This document shows, in pieces, positions 36,257 through 47,719 of a stretch of DNA of 57,324 bases. Made by a program: the position numbers and the translations under genes. This DNA comes from Leucobacter sp. PH1c (GTDB lineage Bacteria > Actinomycetota > Actinomycetes > Actinomycetales > Microbacteriaceae), in NCBI RefSeq assembly GCF_000633415.1, contig NZ_AYMV01000023.1, positions 1-57,324 of the forward strand, in the 5' to 3' direction. Under the pieces are notes generated by a model that had not been told where the DNA came from, did not search any database, and saw nothing but the letters and a program-made list of their open reading frames with translations. How positions within the stretch are numbered: the stretch's first letter is position 1; each line of letters begins with the position of its first letter.

Positions 36257-36628
36257 TCACCCGGCAGGCGGGTTCGGGGCTCCGCCGCTCGGCTGCCACA
36301 TCGCTCGGAGGATCGCCACGGTGTCGTCGAGCGAGACTCCGGCCGCCTGCGCTGCCTCCGCGAGCTCGCGGGCGCGCTCCGTGACCGGGCCCGGCGCGCG
36401 TGAGGCGCCGGGCGCGACCCGGGTGCCCGCCGCGGTGCGCGTGACCACGAGCCCGTCCGCCTCGAGCATCCGGTAGGCCTTCGCAGCCGTGGCCTGGGCG
36501 ATCCCGAAATCGCGGGCGGTCTGCCTGATTGTCGGGAGCCGCTCGCCATCGCCGAGCTGACCCGCCTGAATCGCGCCGCGGAAGCGCTCCGCGAGCTCCT
36601 CGGCGGTGCCGGGAACCGCGGGGGTCAT
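36257..36628 (-). CDS. GntR regulator, YtrA-like short form
   Basis: 123 aa. A single winged-helix domain (about 1-75: LGDGERLPTIRQTARDFGIA, then AYRMLEADGLVVTRTAAGTRV) is followed by one short helical tail of about 45 residues and no large effector domain, the YtrA layout. It overlaps the upstream membrane protein by 4 nt (ATGA), so the two are an operon. YtrA-type regulators usually control the membrane protein operon they belong to; the tandem operators at 37836-37880 fit this. Confidence 0.85.
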   Translation of the reverse strand: MTPAVPGTAEELAERFRGAIQAGQLGDGERLPTIRQTARDFGIAQATAAKAYRMLEADGLVVTRTAAGTRVAPGASRAPGPVTERARELAEAAQAAGVSLDDTVAILRAMWQPSGGAPNPPAG

Positions 36629-37815
36629 CGCCGCTCCTCCGCGTCCGCTGCGTCGGTGCCGTTGCCGGTGCCCGTGCCAGTTCTGCCCGTGCCGGCGCCG
36701 GTTCCGCCAGCGGGGCGGGCCGCGGAGACCGCGCTGCGCGCCGGGACGGGCCGGGCGAGCGAAACGTAGAGAGCCGAAGCCGCCGCGGACGCGGTCGGCC
36801 CCGCGGGGGGAGTCGTTCGGCGTCGAGCGCGGGCCGCGCGGATCGTGTCGGAGACGAGCCGGAGGAGGAGCGCCGCCCCGAGCCCCTGCACGAGGTATCC
36901 CGCGCGGGCCATGGGCCCGGCGATCGCCTGGTAATCCGTCCCGAGGAACACGAGGTCCGCGGGACGCACGGGCGCGTCCCGGTCACCGCTCACGAAGTCG
37001 CTTCCCGCGATGACCGTGCCCGCGAATCCGACGTGTGCCCACAGCGCGCCCAGCGTGAGAAGCACCCCGCCCAGCACGATCAGCGTGAGGAGGCGGGCCG
37101 TGGCGCTCCGCTCCGCGCGCACATCTCCCGGCGAGACGGACACGGGGGACGGGCGGTTCGAGTCCGCGCGCAGCGCGAGGATCAGCGCGACGGCGGCGAC
37201 GCCGACCGCGAGGATCGTGCAGAGATGGTTCGGCCAGCCCGCGCCGGCGATGTACGCGACGCCGCCGAACGCGCGGAAGAACACGGGGAGGTCGGTCTCC
37301 GTGGCCGGGACGTTGCCGAAGAGCAGCCCGTCCGCGGGGGCCGAGACGCCGATGAGCGTGTGCCAGAGGGCGGTGAGCAGCGTGAGCGCCCCGGCGCCGG
37401 CCGCGATCCAGAGCGCGGGGAGCGGGGCGAACGCCCACCAGCGGCGGTGCGGCGCGATCGCCCGCTCGCCGGGGAGCGGACGGGGCGTCCGGGCGAGCAC
37501 GGCTGCGCTCACCGCGACCACCGCGGCGGCCGCGAGGAGCGGCGCGGCGCGCTGCCACCAGCCGTCGAAGCCGGTGATCTCGGGGAAGTAGCGGCGCATC
37601 ACGAAGAAGCTGCTCAGTGTGCCCACAGCGAGGACCGTGATCCCGCCCCAGATGCCGAGCTTCGTGAGGAAGCGGACGCGCGATCCCGCCGCGGGGAGCG
37701 TGATGATTCGGCGCGGCCAGCACCAGGACACGGCCCAGAAGACGATGCCGAGCGTGAGCGCCACCTCGAGCGGGAACAGCTCTTTGATGCGCCAGATGAG
37801 TGAAATCGGGTCCAT
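36625..37815 (-). CDS. Polytopic membrane protein of unknown function
   Basis: 396 aa, start ATG 37815 with GGAGGG 5 nt upstream. Roughly seven hydrophobic segments are seen, for example VALTLGIVFWAVSWCW, GGITVLAVGTLSSFFVM, LLAAAAVVAVSAAVLA, GALTLLTALWHTLIGV, CTILAVGVAAVALILAL and LLTLIVLGGVLLTLGALW. The C-terminal 60 residues are disordered, Gly/Thr/Ala-rich. No known transporter signature. It is translated with the YtrA-like regulator. Confidence 0.82.
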   Translation of the reverse strand: MDPISLIWRIKELFPLEVALTLGIVFWAVSWCWPRRIITLPAAGSRVRFLTKLGIWGGITVLAVGTLSSFFVMRRYFPEITGFDGWWQRAAPLLAAAAVVAVSAAVLARTPRPLPGERAIAPHRRWWAFAPLPALWIAAGAGALTLLTALWHTLIGVSAPADGLLFGNVPATETDLPVFFRAFGGVAYIAGAGWPNHLCTILAVGVAAVALILALRADSNRPSPVSVSPGDVRAERSATARLLTLIVLGGVLLTLGALWAHVGFAGTVIAGSDFVSGDRDAPVRPADLVFLGTDYQAIAGPMARAGYLVQGLGAALLLRLVSDTIRAARARRRTTPPAGPTASAAASALYVSLARPVPARSAVSAARPAGGTGAGTGRTGTGTGNGTDAADAEERR

Positions 37816-37835
37816 GCGTGCCCTCCGTCGAGTTC

Positions 37836-37880
37836 TTGTGCTGCAAAGATAGCACAACTTGTATTGCGTGCCTAGCACAA
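37836..37880. promoter_or_regulatory. Tandem operators TTGTGCT-N8-AGCACAA
   Basis: The first site is perfect: TTGTGCT (37836-37842), 8 nt, AGCACAA (37851-37857). The second has the same 7-8-7 layout: TTGTATT (37859-37865), 8 nt, AGCACAA (37874-37880), with two mismatches. Their centres are 23 bp apart, about two helical turns. They lie between the membrane-protein/GntR operon and hisS, over the minus-strand promoter, and are the likely autoregulatory site of the YtrA-like GntR protein. Confidence 0.75.
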
Positions 37881-37939
37881 GGGCCAGCTCGCCCCGCGAT
37901 GCGCGCGGCCGCCCCGCGAAGGTGGAAGAATGGGGGACC

Positions 37940-39238
37940 ATGGCCACCCCTGTGAACCCGCCGCGCGGGATGCGCGACTTCCTGCCCGCCGACAAGGCTC
38001 GCCGCGAGCACGCGCTCGGCATCATCAAGGGCGTCTACCGCGCCCACGGCTTCGATGAGATCGAGACGCCCGTCGTCGAGGACTGGGGCCGGCTCCACGC
38101 GGGGCTCGGCGGCGACAACGAGAAGCTCTCCTTCTCGATCCTGAAGCGCGGGATCACGGCCGAGGCGCTCGCCGCCGCGGCCGAGGCGGGCGACGTCGAG
38201 CAGCTCGCCGACCTCGGGCTCCGCTTCGACCTCACGGTGCCGCTCACGCGCTTCTACGCCTCGCACCGCGCGGAGCTGCCGCCCGTGTTCCGTTCGATCC
38301 AGATCGCGCCGGTCTGGCGCGCCGAGCGCCCGCAGAAGGGGCGCTACCGCCAGTTCGTGCAGGCCGACATCGACATCATCGGCGAGCCCGGGATCCTCGC
38401 GGAGATCGAGCTGATCACGGCGACCTCGCAGGCGCTCGCGGAGCTCGGCCTCGCCGGCTGCGTGATCCGCGTGAACGATCGCCGCATCCTGTTCGGGCTG
38501 CTCGAGCACTGCGGCTTCGCGCCCGAGACGCACGACCGCGCGCTCATCACGATCGACAAGCTCGACAAGATCGGCGCGTCCGGCGTCGTCGAGGAGCTCC
38601 GCGAGATCGATGCCGACGCGGCGGAGCGGATCGGCGCGGTGCTCGCCGAGGTCGAGCCTGCGATCGCGGGCGACGGGATCCCGCTCATTGGGGAGCGCAT
38701 CGCCGCAGTGCTGCCCGAGGGGGCCGCAGCCGACGGGATCGCGAACCTCTCGGAGCTCGGGGCGGCGCTCGCCGGCGGTCTCCCCGCGGGCGTCGAGCTG
38801 CGCTTCGACCCCACGCTCGTGCGCGGCATGGGCTACTACACCGGCACGATCTTCGAGGTGGCGCACCCGGGATCCGGCAGCTCGGTCGGCGGCGGCGGCC
38901 GCTACGACGGCATGGTGGGCCGCTTCCTCGGGCAGGACGTTCCCGCGGTCGGCTTCTCGATCGGCTTCGAGCGCGTGGTGGATCTCCTCACGCTGCCCGA
39001 GTCCACGGGGCCCGACGCGGTCGCGCTCGTCGCCGACGCCGATGTGGACCTCGCCCAGCTCGTGGCGCTCAAGCGCGAGCTCGTGGCGCGCGGCCACCGT
39101 GTGCGGCTCGAGAAGCGGCAGAAGAACATGAAGACGCTGCTCGCCCGGGTGGCCGAGGCGGGCTTCACGAGCATTGCGAACGTGCGCGCCGGGGTCTCCT
39201 CCGCCGACGAGCTCGAGCTGCGCCCCCTCGCGGGCTAG
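37940..39238 (+). CDS. hisS: Histidyl-tRNA synthetase
   Basis: 432 aa, class II. PPRGMRDFLP is the N-terminal His-specific motif, motif 2 is IAPVWRAERPQKGRYRQFVQ, the histidine loop is LVRGMGYYTGTIFEVAH and motif 3 is AVGFSIGFERVV. The C-terminal anticodon domain begins near DAVALVADADVDL. ATG 37940 is taken; a GTG 18 nt upstream (37922) is in frame. The ribosome-binding site is weak (GGGGGA close to the ATG). It is monocistronic, divergent from the membrane protein/GntR operon. Confidence 0.94.
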   Translation: MATPVNPPRGMRDFLPADKARREHALGIIKGVYRAHGFDEIETPVVEDWGRLHAGLGGDNEKLSFSILKRGITAEALAAAAEAGDVEQLADLGLRFDLTVPLTRFYASHRAELPPVFRSIQIAPVWRAERPQKGRYRQFVQADIDIIGEPGILAEIELITATSQALAELGLAGCVIRVNDRRILFGLLEHCGFAPETHDRALITIDKLDKIGASGVVEELREIDADAAERIGAVLAEVEPAIAGDGIPLIGERIAAVLPEGAAADGIANLSELGAALAGGLPAGVELRFDPTLVRGMGYYTGTIFEVAHPGSGSSVGGGGRYDGMVGRFLGQDVPAVGFSIGFERVVDLLTLPESTGPDAVALVADADVDLAQLVALKRELVARGHRVRLEKRQKNMKTLLARVAEAGFTSIANVRAGVSSADELELRPLAG

Positions 39239-39287
39239 CGGGGCGCGGGGTGGCCCGCCGCCTGCGCGGCACAAGCCCTTGACGTGA

Positions 39288-39322
39288 CGGCCCTCGCGGT
39301 GCGAACCTCTCCGCGAGGGCCG
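39288..39322 (+). terminator. 12-bp perfect hairpin between hisS and the VOC gene
   Basis: CGGCCCTCGCGG (39288-39299) pairs with CCGCGAGGGCCG (39311-39322) across an 11-nt loop. It can end hisS transcription; alternatively it is part of the VOC leader, since TTGACG (39279-39284) just upstream could be a -35 box. Confidence 0.6.
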
Positions 39323-39350
39323 CGCCGCGCGGCCGGATGGGACGCCCACC

Positions 39351-39785
39351 ATGACCACGCAGATCTTCGTCAACATCGCGACCGCCGATCTCGAGCGGGC
39401 CAAGGCCTTCTACACGGCGCTCGGCTGCGAGATCAACCCGCTCTTCACCGACGAGAACGCCGCGTGCGTCGTCTGGGACGAGCAGGTGTTCTTCATGATC
39501 CTCACGCGCGAGTACTTCGCGACGTTCACCGATAAGACGGTGGTCGACGCGAGCGACAGCGCCCAGGTGCTGATCGCGCTCTCCCGGGACTCGCGCGAGG
39601 CGGTCGACGAGATCCTCGCAGCGGGACTCGCCGCGGGCGGGAGCGAGCCGCGCGAACCGCAGGACTACGGCTTCATGTACTCCCGCGACCTGGAGGATCC
39701 GGATGGCACGATCCTCGAGTTCCTGTACATGGACCCCGCCGCGGCCGAGCAGGGGCCGGAGGCGTTCCTCGCCGAGAACGGGTGA
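39351..39785 (+). CDS. VOC (glyoxalase/bleomycin-resistance fold) family protein
   Basis: 144 aa. VNIATADLERAKAFYTALG and the C-terminal RDLEDPDGTILEFLYMDP show two VOC half-domains, with the conserved metal-ligand Glu in LEFLYMD. This subfamily (VFFMILTREYFATFT) is common and mostly uncharacterised; extradiol dioxygenase or resistance roles cannot be assigned. The ribosome-binding site is weak. It lies between hisS and eno, with its own hairpin upstream. Confidence 0.85.
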   Translation: MTTQIFVNIATADLERAKAFYTALGCEINPLFTDENAACVVWDEQVFFMILTREYFATFTDKTVVDASDSAQVLIALSRDSREAVDEILAAGLAAGGSEPREPQDYGFMYSRDLEDPDGTILEFLYMDPAAAEQGPEAFLAENG

Positions 39786-39841
39786 CGCGCCGGCCGGATC
39801 CCCCGCTCGTGCGCTCAGGCCGAGCCGGGGGAGACGGCCGC

Positions 39842-41203
<1,362 letters not shown>

Positions 41204-41228
41204 CCGCGGCACCGAGAGCGACGGCACG

Positions 41229-41753
41229 GTGAAGCGCGGAGCGGGGGAGCTCGGGGCCTGGGCCTCGAGCCTCCGCTTCAGCGTCTTCACCGTGCTCATC
41301 GTCGGGCTGGTGCTGGCTGGCGCCATTATCATCAGCCCGAGCCTGTCGACCTTCGTGCAGCAGCGGCGCGAGATCGCCGAGCTGCGCGAGAGCGTGCGCG
41401 TCCACCAGGAGGCGGTCACGGAGATCGACGCCGAGCGCGCCAAGTGGAAGGACCCCGTCTACGTCCGGGCCCAGGCGCGCGACCGGCTGTTCTACGTCCT
41501 GCCGGGGGAGACCCAGCTCAACGTGATCGACGATGTCGTGATGCCCGTCGAGTCGGACGAAGAGACGAGCGCCGAGCTCTCACGCATCGAGTCGAACTGG
41601 GCGGAGGGCCTCGTCGGCTCCTTCCTGAGCGCGGGGACGCAGGCTCCGGCCGCGGACGACGCGCAGGCGGGCGGGACGACGGATCCCGCGCAGCCCGCCG
41701 ATCCGGCAGCGACGTCCGATCCCGCCTCGACGGCCGAGACCCCAGCCGAATAA
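41229..41753 (+). CDS. Septum formation initiator, FtsB/DivIC-like
   Basis: 174 aa. One transmembrane helix (FSVFTVLIVGLVLAGAIIIS) is followed by a coiled coil (VQQRREIAELRESVRVHQEA) and YVRAQARDRLFYVLPGE, the DivIC family core. A Pro/Ala/Asp-rich disordered tail of about 50 residues ends the protein. The start is GTG 41229, 25 nt after eno. It is a division-complex protein; the position after eno is conserved in actinobacteria. Confidence 0.88.
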   Translation: MKRGAGELGAWASSLRFSVFTVLIVGLVLAGAIIISPSLSTFVQQRREIAELRESVRVHQEAVTEIDAERAKWKDPVYVRAQARDRLFYVLPGETQLNVIDDVVMPVESDEETSAELSRIESNWAEGLVGSFLSAGTQAPAADDAQAGGTTDPAQPADPAATSDPASTAETPAE

Positions 41754-41830
41754 GACCACCGGAGCCCGCCCGCCGCGGGCGCCCCGGGCGCAGCGTCGCC
41801 CGCACCAGCCACTCGCCCGAGGAGAACCCC

Positions 41831-42313
41831 ATGAGCCGACCGCCCTTCCCCGCCCCCACCGAGGCCGACATCGCCGCGGTGAGCGAGCAGCTCGAGCGCG
41901 AGGCACGCGGCGTCGTCGGCATCGCGGCGCGCACCTCCGACGGCACGCCCACGGTCGTGGCGACCGCTCCGCGGCTCCCGGACGGCTCGCCGTTCCCCAC
42001 CTTCTACTACCTCTCGCACCCGGAGGCGGTCGCGGCGGCCTCGCGCCTCGAGGCCGGCGGCATGATGGTCGAGTTCAACGAGATGCTCGCCGAGGACGAG
42101 GAGCTGCGCGCGCAGTACGCTGCGGCGCACGAGCAGTACATCGCGGACCGCGAGCAGGTCGGCGAGGTGCCGGAGCTCGCGGGCGTTTCGGCAGGCGGCA
42201 TGCCGACGCGCGTCAAGTGCCTGCACGCGCTCATCGGCCATGCCCTCGCCGCGGGCCCCGGCGTGAACCCGATCGGCGACCTCGCGCTCGAGCGCTGCGG
42301 CTGGCGCCCCTGA
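41831..42313 (+). CDS. DUF501 family protein
   Basis: 160 aa. The cysteine and histidine motif RVKCLHALIGHALAAGPGVN near the end and the central FPTFYYLSHPEAVAAASRLE are diagnostic of DUF501. The function is unknown. The start is ATG 41831 with AGGAG upstream. In many actinobacteria the next gene is an exopolyphosphatase (ppx), but here ndh follows. Confidence 0.9.
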   Translation: MSRPPFPAPTEADIAAVSEQLEREARGVVGIAARTSDGTPTVVATAPRLPDGSPFPTFYYLSHPEAVAAASRLEAGGMMVEFNEMLAEDEELRAQYAAAHEQYIADREQVGEVPELAGVSAGGMPTRVKCLHALIGHALAAGPGVNPIGDLALERCGWRP

Positions 42314-42423
42314 GCGCCCGGGGCGAAACATCGAATTTTCGCCCGAATCGCGCTCGCGCCGAAGAATCCACCGCATTCGCCCGGTTTTCCGCGGAAGCGT
42401 CCGGGATGACAGGAAATAGGCAG

Positions 42424-42479
42424 TAGACTGAGCCGTAGGGCAGCAGTCTGCCCGTTCCGCTGTGTCCATACCCTGGACA
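42424..42479 (+). promoter_or_regulatory. ndh promoter and leader inverted repeat
   Basis: TAGACT (42424-42429) is a good -10. AGACTG (42425-42430) and CAGTCT (42444-42449) are complementary around the expected start of transcription. TGTCCA-TACCC-TGGACA (42463-42479) is a perfect 6-bp inverted repeat 32 nt before the start codon. No known redox-regulator consensus was recognised. The whole gap 42314-42511 is AT-richer than its surroundings. Confidence 0.5.
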
Positions 42480-42511
42480 GTTCCCGCACAGAGCATCAAG
42501 GAGACCGCCCC

Positions 42512-43852
42512 GTGGCGAAGAAGATTCTGATCGTTGGCGGTGGCTACGCCGGCTTCTACACCGCATGGAAGCTGGAGAAGCTCCTCCGCGCCGGTGAGGC
42601 CGAGGTCACGATCGTCGACCCGCTGCCCTACATGGCGTACCTGCCGTTCCTCCCCGAGGTCGCTGCCGGCTCGATCGAGCCGCGCCACGCCGTCGTCGCG
42701 CGCCGTCGCCACCTGAAGCGCACGGCGAACATCGCGGGCAAGGTCACCGGCATCTCGCACGCCACGAAGACGGCAACGATCACGCCGAACGTCGGCGAGG
42801 CGTACGACTTCTCCTACGATCAGATCGTCATCACCACGGGCTCCGTGTCGCGCACCTTCCCCATCGCGGGCATCGCCGACAACGCGATCGGCATGAAGAC
42901 GATCGAAGAGGCCGTTGCGATCCGCGACCGCCTGGTGGGTAACTTCGAGCGCGCCGCGTCGCTCCCGAAGGGCTCGGCCGAGCGTGCCCGCCTGCTGACC
43001 GTCACGGTCGTCGGCGGCGGCTTCGCGGGCATCGAGTCGGTGTCGGAGCTCCGCTCCTTCGCGACGAGCCTGCTGCGCCGCTACCCGGAGATCACCTTCG
43101 ACGAGACCCAGTTCCACCTGGTCGAGGCCATGGGCCGCATCATGCCCGAGGTCACCGAGGGGCTCGCCGACTGGGTGGTCAAGGACCAGACCCGTCGCGG
43201 CGTGAACATCCACCTCGACACGCAGCTCTCCTCCGCGGTCGACGGCAACATCGAGCTCTCCACGGGCGAGAAGTACGAGTCCGACCTCATCGTCTGGACC
43301 GCCGGCGTGATGCCCCGTCCGTTCCTCCGCGGCACCGACCTGCCGATCGGCCCCCGCGGCCACGTCGTCGGCACCCCGTCGCTGCGCGTGGCGACCGAGG
43401 AGGGCGAGATCGTCGAGGGCGCATGGACCGCCGGCGACACCTCGCAGGTCCCCGACATCTCCTCGACCCCCGGCCCCGGCGGCTTCTGCGTTCCGAACGC
43501 ACAGCACGCGGTGCGCCAGGGCCGTCTGCTCGCGAAGAACATCGTCGCGACGCTGCGCGGCGAGGGCGTCGCCGAGTACAACCACAAGAACGCTGGTGCG
43601 GTTGCCGGCCTCGGCATGAACACCGGCGTGTTCCGCTCGGGCAACTTCACGCTCAAGGGCTACGTCGCCTGGCTCGCGCACCGCTTCTACCACGGCCTCG
43701 CGATCCCGACGTGGGAGCGCAAGTGGCGCGTGTTCGGCGGCTGGGTGAGCCACTTCTTCCTGGGCCGCGACATCGTCAACATCGAGGCGACGCAGGAGCC
43801 GCGCGCGATCTTCGAGGAGTTCGCTTCGCGTCCGAAGCCGGCAGCCGAGTAG
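42512..43852 (+). CDS. ndh: Type II NADH dehydrogenase
   Basis: 446 aa. The FAD motif ILIVGGGYAGFYTAWKLE is at the N-terminus, the second NADH-binding motif VTVVGGGFAGIESVSEL is near residue 170, and the conserved VWTAGVMPRPFL and WTAGDTSQVPD follow. The C-terminal membrane-anchoring amphipathic region includes LAHRFYHGLAIPTWERKWRV. It oxidises NADH and reduces menaquinone without proton pumping. The start is GTG 42512 with AAGGAG at 8 nt. Confidence 0.95.
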   Translation: MAKKILIVGGGYAGFYTAWKLEKLLRAGEAEVTIVDPLPYMAYLPFLPEVAAGSIEPRHAVVARRRHLKRTANIAGKVTGISHATKTATITPNVGEAYDFSYDQIVITTGSVSRTFPIAGIADNAIGMKTIEEAVAIRDRLVGNFERAASLPKGSAERARLLTVTVVGGGFAGIESVSELRSFATSLLRRYPEITFDETQFHLVEAMGRIMPEVTEGLADWVVKDQTRRGVNIHLDTQLSSAVDGNIELSTGEKYESDLIVWTAGVMPRPFLRGTDLPIGPRGHVVGTPSLRVATEEGEIVEGAWTAGDTSQVPDISSTPGPGGFCVPNAQHAVRQGRLLAKNIVATLRGEGVAEYNHKNAGAVAGLGMNTGVFRSGNFTLKGYVAWLAHRFYHGLAIPTWERKWRVFGGWVSHFFLGRDIVNIEATQEPRAIFEEFASRPKPAAE

Positions 43853-43870
43853 GTCTCCGCTTCCCGAGCA

Positions 43871-43903
43871 GCGCCCCGCCGAGCCATGTGCTCGGCGGGG
43901 CGC
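43871..43903 (+). terminator. 13-bp perfect hairpin after ndh
   Basis: GCGCCCCGCCGAG (43871-43883) pairs exactly with CTCGGCGGGGCGC (43891-43903), 7-nt loop, 18 nt after the ndh stop. Confidence 0.8.
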
Positions 43904-43969
43904 CGCTGTATCCAGGGGGCTCCGCTGCGTTCCCGGGGCCCCGCTGTATCCGAGGCCGCTGCGCGGTGC

Positions 43970-44027
43970 CGTCCGAGCCGGCTGCCGCCGCCCTGTGACG
44001 TCCGAGTCGGCTGCCGCCGCCCTGTGA
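43970..44027. repeat. 29-bp direct repeat, two copies, one mismatch
   Basis: Copies 43970-43998 and 43999-44027 begin CGTCCGAG(C/T)CGGCTGCC. They sit in the gap between convergent ndh and the RamB-like gene, just before its stop. Confidence 0.9.
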
Positions 44028-44034
44028 CGGGCGG

Positions 44035-45522
44035 CTAGCGCTCCTCGGCCGCGGGCTCCTCGGGGGCGTGCTTGCTTAGGAATTCGTACATCGCCGTGTC
44101 GTCGACCCCGGGGAAGGTGCCCGAGGGGAGCGGCGAGAGCACGTGCGCGTGCATGCGCGCGCTCGGCCAAGCTTTCCCCTCCCAGCGCGAGAGCAGCCCG
44201 GGCTCCGGCGTGCGGCAGCACGCCTCGTCTGGGCAGGTGGAGCTGCGGCGCACGGTGGTGTCGCGGCCCCGGAACCACTTCGCGTCGTCGAATGCGACGC
44301 CACACGCGATCGCGAACGGGCCGAGCTCGGCGTCGCCCGTTTGCACGCTCGTCCAGAAGGTGCCGTTCGGGGTGTCGGTGTACTGGTAGAACTCGCTCGT
44401 GCGGTTGGTGCGGTTGAACGCCGTGCGCCCGCCCCACTTGTGGCAGAGCGACTCGCCCTCGATGGAGCCCTCGCTGTCGCTCGGGAAGGGGAGCCCGTCG
44501 TTCTCGTAGCCGCGCACGAGCGCTCCCGCACCGTCGGCGCGGTAGTGGTGCACCGCGAGCCCGAGGTGCTGAGTGGCGATGTTCGTGAACCGGTGGGCGG
44601 CGGCCTCGTGGGTCACGCCGAACGCGTCGCGGAAATCCTCGATCGCGAGGTTGCGGTTGCGCTTCGCCTGCTGCAGGAACTCGACCGCGCGCGCCTCGGG
44701 GATGAGGCAGGCGGCCGCGAAGTAGTTGATCTGGAGCCGCTGCTCGAGAAATTCTGCATAACTTCTCGGCTCGTGGTGGCCGAGCACCCGGTGCGCCATC
44801 GCCTGGAGTGCGAGGGAGCGCAGGCCGTGCCCGCCGGGGATCGAGGCCGGCGGCAGGTAGATGCGCCCGTTCTCGAGATCCGTGATGCTCCGGGTGTTCG
44901 AGGGGAGGTCGTCGACGAAGATCAGCGTGAAGCCGAGCATCTCCGCGAGCATGGCGACCTGGCGGTGGGTCACGGCTCCCGTCGAGTGCCCGATTCGCCG
45001 CATGAGGTCGGAGGCCACGAGCTCGATGTCCTGGATGTAGTTGTCCTGGGCGCGCATCTTCAGCCGGATCTCGGTGTTCGCGCGCCGGGCCTCCTCGGAC
45101 GTGGTCGCGGCCGCGCGGGAGCGCTGGGCGAGCTCGCGGTGCAGGCCGACGAGCGCCTCGAGCGTCTCGTCGCCGAGTGTGCGCGGGGCGCGCACGTGGG
45201 GGAGACCGAGTCGCTGGTAGCTGCGCGTGGACTGCGCGCGCTCCAGCTCGACCTCGAGCGCGCTGCGGTGATCCGGTGCCTCGCCCGTGAGGAACGCGGC
45301 CGGATCGACCGAGAGCTCGCGGCCGAGTGCCTGCAGGAGGCTGAGTTTCGGCTCGCGCCGCCCGTTCTCGATGAGCGAGAGCTGGCTCGCGACCACGCCG
45401 ACGCGCTCGCCGAGCTGCTCGAGCGTGAGCCCGGCCTGGCTGCGGAAGAAGCGGAGACGCTTGCCGAGGACGAGACGGTCGAGCTCCGCCTCCGTCGCTG
45501 GGGAAACACTGTTGGGTGCCAT
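44035..45522 (-). CDS. RamB/ScfR-like regulator (XRE HTH plus short-chain-acyl domain)
   Basis: 495 aa. The N-terminal HTH is RLRFFRSQAGLTLEQLGERV and SQLSLIENGRREPKLSLLQ. The middle has an M78-like metallopeptidase-fold region (LALQAMAHRVLGHHEPRSY), and the C-terminus has the short-chain fatty acyl regulator domain (DUF2083) with Cys/His patch STCPDEACCRTPEPG. Architecture and length match RamB (acetate metabolism repressor). It is leaderless: TATGGT, 6 nt, ATG 45522. It is divergent from pckG, with an inverted repeat between them. Confidence 0.85.
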   Translation of the reverse strand: MAPNSVSPATEAELDRLVLGKRLRFFRSQAGLTLEQLGERVGVVASQLSLIENGRREPKLSLLQALGRELSVDPAAFLTGEAPDHRSALEVELERAQSTRSYQRLGLPHVRAPRTLGDETLEALVGLHRELAQRSRAAATTSEEARRANTEIRLKMRAQDNYIQDIELVASDLMRRIGHSTGAVTHRQVAMLAEMLGFTLIFVDDLPSNTRSITDLENGRIYLPPASIPGGHGLRSLALQAMAHRVLGHHEPRSYAEFLEQRLQINYFAAACLIPEARAVEFLQQAKRNRNLAIEDFRDAFGVTHEAAAHRFTNIATQHLGLAVHHYRADGAGALVRGYENDGLPFPSDSEGSIEGESLCHKWGGRTAFNRTNRTSEFYQYTDTPNGTFWTSVQTGDAELGPFAIACGVAFDDAKWFRGRDTTVRRSSTCPDEACCRTPEPGLLSRWEGKAWPSARMHAHVLSPLPSGTFPGVDDTAMYEFLSKHAPEEPAAEER

Positions 45523-45528
45523 AACTTG

Positions 45529-45534
45529 ACCATA
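45529..45534 (-). promoter_or_regulatory. Leaderless -10 of the RamB-like gene
   Basis: Minus strand TATGGT, then CAAGTT (6 nt), then ATG 45522; no ribosome-binding site. Confidence 0.65.
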
Positions 45535-45551
45535 CGGCAAAAAGCTGAAAA

Positions 45552-45573
45552 GTTTACGCACGAATTGGTAAAC
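45552..45573. promoter_or_regulatory. Inverted repeat GTTTAC-N10-GTAAAC, RamB-box-like
   Basis: GTTTAC (45552-45557) and GTAAAC (45568-45573) flank 10 nt. The left arm lies in AAAAGTTTACG, close to the AAAGTTTGC-type core described for RamB sites. The site is 30-51 nt upstream of the RamB-like start and also upstream of pckG, so one protein could control both. Confidence 0.5.
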
Positions 45574-45650
45574 ATCGCGTGAATGGGGTTACGAGAATGG
45601 AGATGTCACCGATTCTTTGCCGGTGTGATCTTGAGGAGTGCGACACAGAC

Positions 45651-47498
<1,848 letters not shown>

Positions 47499-47527
47499 CG
47501 CGCGGCGCTTCGGCGCCCCCTGATCCG

Positions 47528-47561
47528 TAAGCCCCGCCGTTCTGCCCAACGGCGGGGCTTA
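47528..47561 (+). terminator. 14-bp perfect hairpin after pckG
   Basis: TAAGCCCCGCCGTT (47528-47541) pairs exactly with AACGGCGGGGCTTA (47548-47561) across CTGCCC, 29 nt after the pckG stop. It lies between the two co-directional genes pckG and the wall protein at 47720. Confidence 0.88.
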
Positions 47562-47719
47562 CTCTGTCTCCGGCCCGTGGAGTTGCGTTTTTCTGTGCTC
47601 CCGATAGCTTGTTCCTGTGGGTTTCTTCGGCGCGTGAAGCTTCGCGCCGCTCCGCCAGTCGCGCACCCGTGCGAAGGCGCCGCGGGAGCCCGCACCGCAC
47701 ACGGAACTCGGGGGAGACG

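Noticed and set aside
45579..45650. N-terminal extension of pckG from upstream in-frame starts
   Set aside because: The extra residues ([12 protein letters not shown]) are not expected in PEP carboxykinases, which fit best from ATG 45651.
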